Assembly (NCBI GenBank): GCA_020850025.1
Contig: JADZFI010000011.1
Coordinates: 1 to 7,336, forward strand
Reading direction: 5' to 3'
Length of the DNA stretch: 7,336 nt
From: Saprospiraceae bacterium
GTDB taxonomy: Bacteria; Bacteroidota; Bacteroidia; Chitinophagales; Saprospiraceae
Shown: positions 3,899 through 7,336 of the stretch, in pieces
Layout: every line of letters starts with the position of its first letter
How positions within the stretch are numbered: the first letter of the stretch is position 1
The notes under the pieces: model-generated
The model's input: the letters and a program-made list of their open reading frames with translations, nothing else
Told to the model about the DNA's origin: nothing
Database searches by the model: none
Position numbers and translations under genes: made by a program

Positions 3899-6559
3899 TC
3901 ATCCTCTCCCGCTATCCTCCACCAATCTCCGCACCCCGGCATTGAACCCTTCGGCTTTGAGCAGGTCTTCCAGGGCAATATGGGCCCGGTAGCGCCAGTA
4001 GTGCCTGGGGTTGGCGGGAATGTTGATGCGTTCGTTGGCGGGATTTTCGCGGCGGAGGGCGGCGTCCATGCCGAGCAGGTCCTGTAGCTGGAAAATGGCC
4101 CACATGGCCGGGGAGTGGAAATGCTGTTCCAGAATGATCTTGTTCACCCAGGCCTCGCAGAAATACGGCGCATCGCCCTGGCGCTGGAGGATTTCGTTGT
4201 AAAAACGCTGCGTGAGCGCGCGGTCTTCTTCCCACCAGCCGCGGATGGTGCTCATGTCGTGGGTGCTGGGCGTTACCACCGACAAATACGGGGCGTCTTT
4301 GGGGTGGAAAAAGGTGACGCCCGTGGCCTTGGGCATGCGCTGGATTTCCAGGCTGAGAATGCCCAGTCCCTCCATCACATCGGGTACGCAGGCCGGCACC
4401 ATGCCGAGGTCTTCACCGCAGATGAGCATCTGGGTGGCCGCTTTGAGGGCTGGCAGTTTTTCCATAGCCTCGCGTTGCCAGAATTCGTCCTGCCGGCGGT
4501 AGAAATAGTTGATGTACAGACTTTTCAGCGCGGCTTTTACCCCGTCCGGCAAATGCTGGAAACTGCTCGTTTTTTCAATCCCGAACCGGAATGCATAGCC
4601 CTCCGGCGCGGGCATGAGGATCACGTTGGATTGCAGCTCGTACACGCCCTCCCGCACCTGCGTGAGGAAATCCGAGGTCGGCTGGGCGTTCATCCAGGCT
4701 TCTACCTTGCGCTGGGTGTCGAACTCGGGCTTGAAGGCGTAGCGACCGTCCTGGAGCGGCTGCAGGAATTGCGTGGCTACCTGGGCCGCGTTTCCGCCAA
4801 ACTGCTGGTGCAGCACCTGCTCGGTGATGTAGGGCTTGCAATAGCGGTCGAAATCAAAACCGGCGCCGGCCTGGCGCAGCTCGGCTTCCGTGACCGGGAT
4901 GGCGGGCACAAATTGTCCGAGGATGCCTTCCACGGCGTCCATGGGGATGCTCCAGATGCGGAAAAACCCGAGGATATGGTCAATGCGGAACGCATCGAAG
5001 TACAGGCTCATCTGCTCGAAACGCTGCTTCCACCAGGCGAAGCCGTCGGCTTTCATGCGGGCCCAGTTGTAGGTGGGGAAACCCCAGTTCTGACCTTTTT
5101 CTGCAAAATCGTCTGGCGGCGCTCCGGCCTGGGCGTTCATGTTGTAGAGTTCCGGGGCCACCCAGGCATCGCAGGAGTAGCGGTAGATGCCGATGGGGAT
5201 ATCGCCTTTGAGCGACAAGCCCAGTCCGTGGGCGTAATCCACGGCGGCTTTGAGCTGCAGGTGCAGGTGCCACTGCACGAACAGGTGCAAGCCGATCTGA
5301 TCGAAGGATTTGTGCTTGGGGTCCAGCAGCTTGTCGATTTCGGCGGGTTTGTACACAGAGTATTTGCTCCATTGGCCGAAATCGGAGGTGCCGCTGGCAT
5401 CGCGCAGCCAGCAGAAAGCCGCGTAGGGCGCCAGCCAGTGTTGGTTGGACTGGTACCAGGCCTGGTAGTCGGCGTCTTTGATCCAGTCGGCTTTTTGGAG
5501 GTCGTAGAGCCGGCGCAGGATGTCCCACTTGGTTTGCATCACGCCTTCGTAGTCTACGGCCGCTTGCGCGTTCAGTTCCTTTTGTTTTTTCAGGTAAGGC
5601 TTGAGCACCGACGCGTGTTTTTTGCCGGCCAGCTGCTCCACATTGATGAAAATGGGATGCAGCGCAAAGGCCGAAATGGCTGCGTAGGGGTAGGAGTCGG
5701 TCCAGGTATGCGTGGCCGTGGTGTCGTTGATGGGCAGCAGCTGCAGCAGGCGCAGGCCCGTGTGTTTGGCCCAATCTGCCAGCAGCGGGATGTCCGTGAA
5801 TTCGCCCACGCCCCAGCTTTGGTGCGTTCTCAGGCTGAACACCGGAATGGCCACCCCCGCGCCTTTCCAGCGGCGGAGCGGGAAACGTCCAAAGTTGTCG
5901 TGATGCACATTGGACATTGGATATTGGACATTGGACATTGGAAATTGAACCGGCCGGTTCCCGCCTTCTTCGAAGCCGAGGAACTTGTGGGTGCGGGTAT
6001 TCCACACGCCGTATTTATAGGCTAAGGGGAAGGCTTCGTTGGAGAGGTCGAGGCGGATTTCCCACCAGCCGTTGAGGTGCTGGAGCAGCAGGGGCGCGGC
6101 GGTATCCCAGTTGCGCAGGGCGATGCCGTGGCCCAGGATACAAACGGCCTCGTCCGGCTGCAGCATGGGCGCTTTTACCCGGAAAACGTGGGAGAATGCG
6201 GCTTTTTTGCCTGGCTTGGCGGCCTGGTGTTGCTGCAGGTTGCGGAAAGGCTGCGTGGTGAACACATTTTCCAGCTGCCCCATGGGGTTGTAGTAATCAA
6301 ACACCGACACCTCGCCCTGGAACTGACTCAGCTCCAGCTGCCGGCCCGGATCCGCTTCCGGTTTGTGGAGCCCATCGGCGCTGTGGAACAAGTAGGAATA
6401 GCCCAGTGCGCCGGGAAAAGCCGCCGGAGCGAGCTCCAGGCTCAGTGTCCAGAGTTCATCGTTGAGGTATTCCATCGGGTGGGATGCGCCGTTGGAAAGT
6501 TGCAGGGAAAACGCTTCGCCGAACTGGGTGCCGTAATGCAGGTAAAAATGGACTTTCAT
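3899..6559 (-). CDS. malQ: 4-alpha-glucanotransferase, GH77, DPE2-type with N-terminal CBM20-like domains
   Basis: The product has 886 residues and transfers alpha-1,4-glucan segments in maltose, maltodextrin or glycogen metabolism, probably in the cytoplasm since no signal peptide is seen. Residues 1 to about 100 and 120 to about 200 look like two CBM20-type starch-binding domains (GTQFGE...YSYLF; GHGIALRNWD...GWWEIRLDL...YKYGVWN). The GH77 domain starts near 232 with GAGVAIPVFSLRT. The catalytic triad is intact: nucleophile Asp527 (FRIDH), acid/base Glu716 (CGEDLG) and stabiliser Asp768 (STHDMSTIRGWWEED). The 189-residue gap between nucleophile and acid/base, against about 48 in E. coli MalQ, shows the roughly 140-residue insertion typical of plant DPE2. 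The start is set at 6559 (MKVHFYLHYG) because the fold begins there; the open frame runs to 6865 only by chance and would overlap hipB. Residues 204-218 are encoded by heptad repeats. Confidence 0.92.
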   Translation of the reverse strand: MKVHFYLHYGTQFGEAFSLQLSNGASHPMEYLNDELWTLSLELAPAAFPGALGYSYLFHSADGLHKPEADPGRQLELSQFQGEVSVFDYYNPMGQLENVFTTQPFRNLQQHQAAKPGKKAAFSHVFRVKAPMLQPDEAVCILGHGIALRNWDTAAPLLLQHLNGWWEIRLDLSNEAFPLAYKYGVWNTRTHKFLGFEEGGNRPVQFPMSNVQYPMSNVHHDNFGRFPLRRWKGAGVAIPVFSLRTHQSWGVGEFTDIPLLADWAKHTGLRLLQLLPINDTTATHTWTDSYPYAAISAFALHPIFINVEQLAGKKHASVLKPYLKKQKELNAQAAVDYEGVMQTKWDILRRLYDLQKADWIKDADYQAWYQSNQHWLAPYAAFCWLRDASGTSDFGQWSKYSVYKPAEIDKLLDPKHKSFDQIGLHLFVQWHLHLQLKAAVDYAHGLGLSLKGDIPIGIYRYSCDAWVAPELYNMNAQAGAPPDDFAEKGQNWGFPTYNWARMKADGFAWWKQRFEQMSLYFDAFRIDHILGFFRIWSIPMDAVEGILGQFVPAIPVTEAELRQAGAGFDFDRYCKPYITEQVLHQQFGGNAAQVATQFLQPLQDGRYAFKPEFDTQRKVEAWMNAQPTSDFLTQVREGVYELQSNVILMPAPEGYAFRFGIEKTSSFQHLPDGVKAALKSLYINYFYRRQDEFWQREAMEKLPALKAATQMLICGEDLGMVPACVPDVMEGLGILSLEIQRMPKATGVTFFHPKDAPYLSVVTPSTHDMSTIRGWWEEDRALTQRFYNEILQRQGDAPYFCEAWVNKIILEQHFHSPAMWAIFQLQDLLGMDAALRRENPANERINIPANPRHYWRYRAHIALEDLLKAEGFNAGVRRLVEDSGRG
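5908..5949. repeat. Heptad repeat array inside the malQ-like gene
   Basis: Six in-phase 7-bp units read on the plus strand: CATTGGA, CATTGGA, TATTGGA, CATTGGA, CATTGGA and the decayed AATTGAA. On the coding strand these are TCCAATG and TCCAATA, units also present in the right arm of element 2. Three heptads equal seven codons, so the array encodes VQFPMSN followed by VQYPMSN (residues 204-217) and keeps the frame. It lies in the linker between the second CBM20-like domain and the catalytic domain. No core or left arm is present here. Confidence 0.9.
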
Positions 6560-6604
6560 GGAAGGAGGTTGTGGGGGGTAAAGGTAGGAAATGGCTATTG
6601 TACA

Positions 6605-6620
6605 GGCGGGTTTAGCCGCC
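6605..6620. other. Small hairpin upstream of the malQ-like gene
   Basis: GGCGG (6605-6609) and CCGCC (6616-6620) form a 5-bp stem with a 6-nt loop, 46-61 bases before the malQ-like start. No T-run follows on either strand. It could affect the leader or promoter of the gene, but this is weak evidence. Confidence 0.25.
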
Positions 6621-6722
6621 GATTTATGCGTAAATGATAATTTTCCGCATCGCCTGGTCTTCCACTCCTTAATAGCGCCCCGGTATCCCTGTAGTGCTTG
6701 GGGTTGGCTCTGAGGCTGGTTT

Positions 6723-6738
6723 GGCCTCTTACGAGGCC
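6723..6738. other. Perfect stem-loop in the malQ-hipB gap
   Basis: GGCCTC (6723-6728), loop TTAC and GAGGCC (6733-6738) form a 6-bp perfect stem. An upstream GAGGC (6712-6716) could pair with the first arm instead, giving two mutually exclusive hairpins. It lies upstream of the hipB promoter and is not followed by Ts, so it is not a clear terminator. Confidence 0.35.
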
Positions 6739-6774
6739 TGTTCCGCTCTGCCCGGTGTTTTTCCAATATTATAA

Positions 6775-6792
6775 TGTTGTATATTATCAACA
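6775..6792. promoter_or_regulatory. Candidate HipB operator, TGTTG-N8-CAACA
   Basis: Perfect 5-bp inverted arms, TGTTG (6775-6779) and CAACA (6788-6792), are separated by 8 A/T bases. E. coli HipB operators have the same geometry (TATCC-N8-GGATA). The left arm overlaps the -33 box and the right arm lies inside the promoter spacer, so a bound HipB dimer would block RNA polymerase. The structure is seen; the role is inferred from the hipBA family. Confidence 0.55.
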
Positions 6793-6807
6793 AAATAACT
6801 ACTTTTG
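6777..6807 (+). promoter_or_regulatory. hipBA promoter
   Basis: TTG at 6777-6779 and TACTTTTG at 6800-6807 match the Bacteroidota -33 TTG and -7 TAnnTTTG boxes, with 20 bases between them, which is the expected spacing. Transcription would start near 6813-6816 and give a leader of only about a dozen bases before the hipB ATG at 6827. This is the best promoter in the window. Confidence 0.7.
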
Positions 6808-6814
6808 TACAAAA
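6803..6814. promoter_or_regulatory. 12-bp perfect palindrome over the hipBA -7 box
   Basis: TTTTGTACAAAA is a perfect palindrome that overlaps the last five bases of the -7 box and reaches the expected transcription start. It could be a second binding site for the HipB or HipBA complex, or it may simply be A/T-rich promoter sequence. Its arms differ from those of the TGTTG-N8-CAACA site. Confidence 0.4.
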
Positions 6815-6826
6815 TATACCACATAC

Positions 6827-7129
6827 ATGCAAAGTAAAAAGGTATTGCTTTTCCCCTCGCATCAAAAAATGATGGAACAGGTGGGAATTAACATCAAACT
6901 TGCCAGAAAAAGGCGGGGTTTAACCACCGTTCAGGTGGCTGAACGCGCCGGTATCAATCGCACTACTTTGTATCAGGTGGAAAAAGGCAATCCCGGGGTA
7001 GCTATGGGAACTTATTTCAATGTTTTACGGGTTTTGGGGCTCCACAACGACTTTTTAAAACTGGCAGCCGACGATGAACTGGGCAAAAAGCTTCAGGATT
7101 TGGACTTGCTAAACGGTAAAAAATTATGA
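6827..7129 (+). CDS. hipB: HipB-like antitoxin, XRE-family helix-turn-helix repressor
   Basis: The product has 100 residues. An XRE/Cro-type helix-turn-helix spans about residues 20-72: INIKLARKRRGLT, then TTVQVAERAG (helix 2) and NRTTLYQVEKG (recognition helix), then GTYFNVLRVLGL. The C-terminal tail, DELGKKLQDLDLL, matches HipB-type antitoxins. HipB binds and inhibits the HipA kinase and represses the shared operon. The start is taken at 6827 (MQSKKVLLFP), because an upstream in-frame ATG at 6698 would read through the promoter and give non-family sequence. The stop overlaps the hipA start by 4 bp (ATGA, 7126-7129), which indicates translational coupling. The upstream region is much more A/T-rich than the rest of the window, which fits an acquired module but does not prove it. 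Confidence 0.88.
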   Translation: MQSKKVLLFPSHQKMMEQVGINIKLARKRRGLTTVQVAERAGINRTTLYQVEKGNPGVAMGTYFNVLRVLGLHNDFLKLAADDELGKKLQDLDLLNGKKL

Positions 7130-7336
7130 CAGGCGGGAAAACTGACATATGGGTATATGCGCACTGGCTCGGAATGGATGCTGCACAGTGCGTGGGAGTG
7201 CTGTCGGCGCACCAGGCCAAGGGCAGGAAAGCGTTTAGTTTTGCTTACGACCCGGATTGGCTCCGAAAGAAAGAGCGAATCCTGTTGGATCCGGACATCA
7301 GTTGGTTTTCGGGGCCACAGTTTGCAGGCAAAACGG
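7126..7336 (+). CDS. hipA: HipA-family toxin kinase, N-terminal part (3' end outside window)
   Basis: The frame opens at ATG 7126, overlapping the hipB stop, and runs to the window edge for 70 codons without a stop. The residues (DIWVYAHWLGMDAAQCVGVL...KAFSFAYDPDWLRKK...LLDPDISWFSGPQF) match the N-subdomain 1 (Couple_hipA) of HipA-type serine/threonine kinases, including the usual FSF-Y-D-WL pattern. Full proteins are about 400-440 residues. In E. coli, HipA phosphorylates glutamyl-tRNA synthetase, halts translation and promotes persistence. The kinase active site is beyond this window, so whether this toxin is intact or keeps the same target cannot be judged. Position directly behind a hipB-like gene supports the call. 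Confidence 0.85.
   Translation, partial: MTGGKTDIWVYAHWLGMDAAQCVGVLSAHQAKGRKAFSFAYDPDWLRKKERILLDPDISWFSGPQFAGKT

Noticed and set aside
4115..6025. Long open frame on the plus strand (636 codons) opposite the malQ-like gene.
   Set aside because: It is antisense to a gene with an intact GH77 catalytic triad, its translation shows no recognisable domain, and long antisense frames are common in GC-rich coding DNA.
6562..6569. AAGGAGGT on the plus strand, a perfect Shine-Dalgarno-like sequence.
   Set aside because: No suitable start codon at the right distance on that strand; on the malQ strand it reads as pyrimidines and has no meaning as a ribosome site.
6579..6586. TACCTTTA on the minus strand as a possible malQ -7 box.
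   Set aside because: The last base deviates from TAnnTTTG and there is no TTG or TTTG at the right distance upstream, so it is too weak to annotate.
6591..6713. Small plus-strand frame of 40 codons (ATG at 6591, TGA at 6711) in the malQ-hipB gap, with AGG a few bases upstream.
   Set aside because: No recognisable motif, no promoter, and the organism does not appear to rely on Shine-Dalgarno sequences; likely chance.
6560..6865. N-terminal extension of the malQ-like frame by 102 codons.
   Set aside because: It crosses the hipBA promoter and the start of hipB, has no family similarity, and the starch-binding fold begins at MKVHFYLHYG.

Overview
The window looks like chromosomal DNA of a Bacteroidota bacterium, possibly of the Saprospiria/Chitinophagia type, although the rank below phylum is a guess. 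Three things point there. Several promoters match the Bacteroidota -7 consensus TAnnTTTG. Gene starts lack Shine-Dalgarno sequences. The gene set includes a long DPE2-type 4-alpha-glucanotransferase with an N-terminal starch-binding region and a short RsmI-like methylase.

Layout from left to right: the 3' end of an MFS transporter gene (+, 1-439); a repeat element (436-554); a short tetrapyrrole-methylase/RsmI-like SAM methyltransferase (+, 554-1261); a second repeat element (1262-1426); radA, a DNA repair and recombination ATPase (-, 1424-2806); a 326-bp divergent gap filled with another repeat type and carrying a -7 box for each flanking gene; pgeF, a peptidoglycan editing factor (+, 3133-3891); a large malQ/DPE2-like 4-alpha-glucanotransferase (-, 3899-6559) that converges on pgeF with only 7 bp between stop codons; a 267-bp divergent gap; then a hipBA toxin-antitoxin operon (+), with hipB complete (6827-7129) and hipA cut by the window end (7126-7336).

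The genes do not form one pathway. They are housekeeping or maintenance genes in separate transcription units, followed by a toxin-antitoxin module with its own promoter and candidate operators.

The least explained signal is a family of 7-bp-period repeats. Two composite elements share one plan: a left heptad array, the core GCCCAAGCCT, a 22-24 nt spacer, then a right heptad array. They fill the gaps on both sides of the methyltransferase gene exactly, supplying or abutting the neighbouring stop and start codons. The same heptad units (TCCAATG, TCCAATA) recur in frame inside malQ, where they encode a duplicated 7-residue peptide in the linker before the catalytic domain. This is the best candidate for something undescribed; its mechanism and function cannot be read from this window alone.
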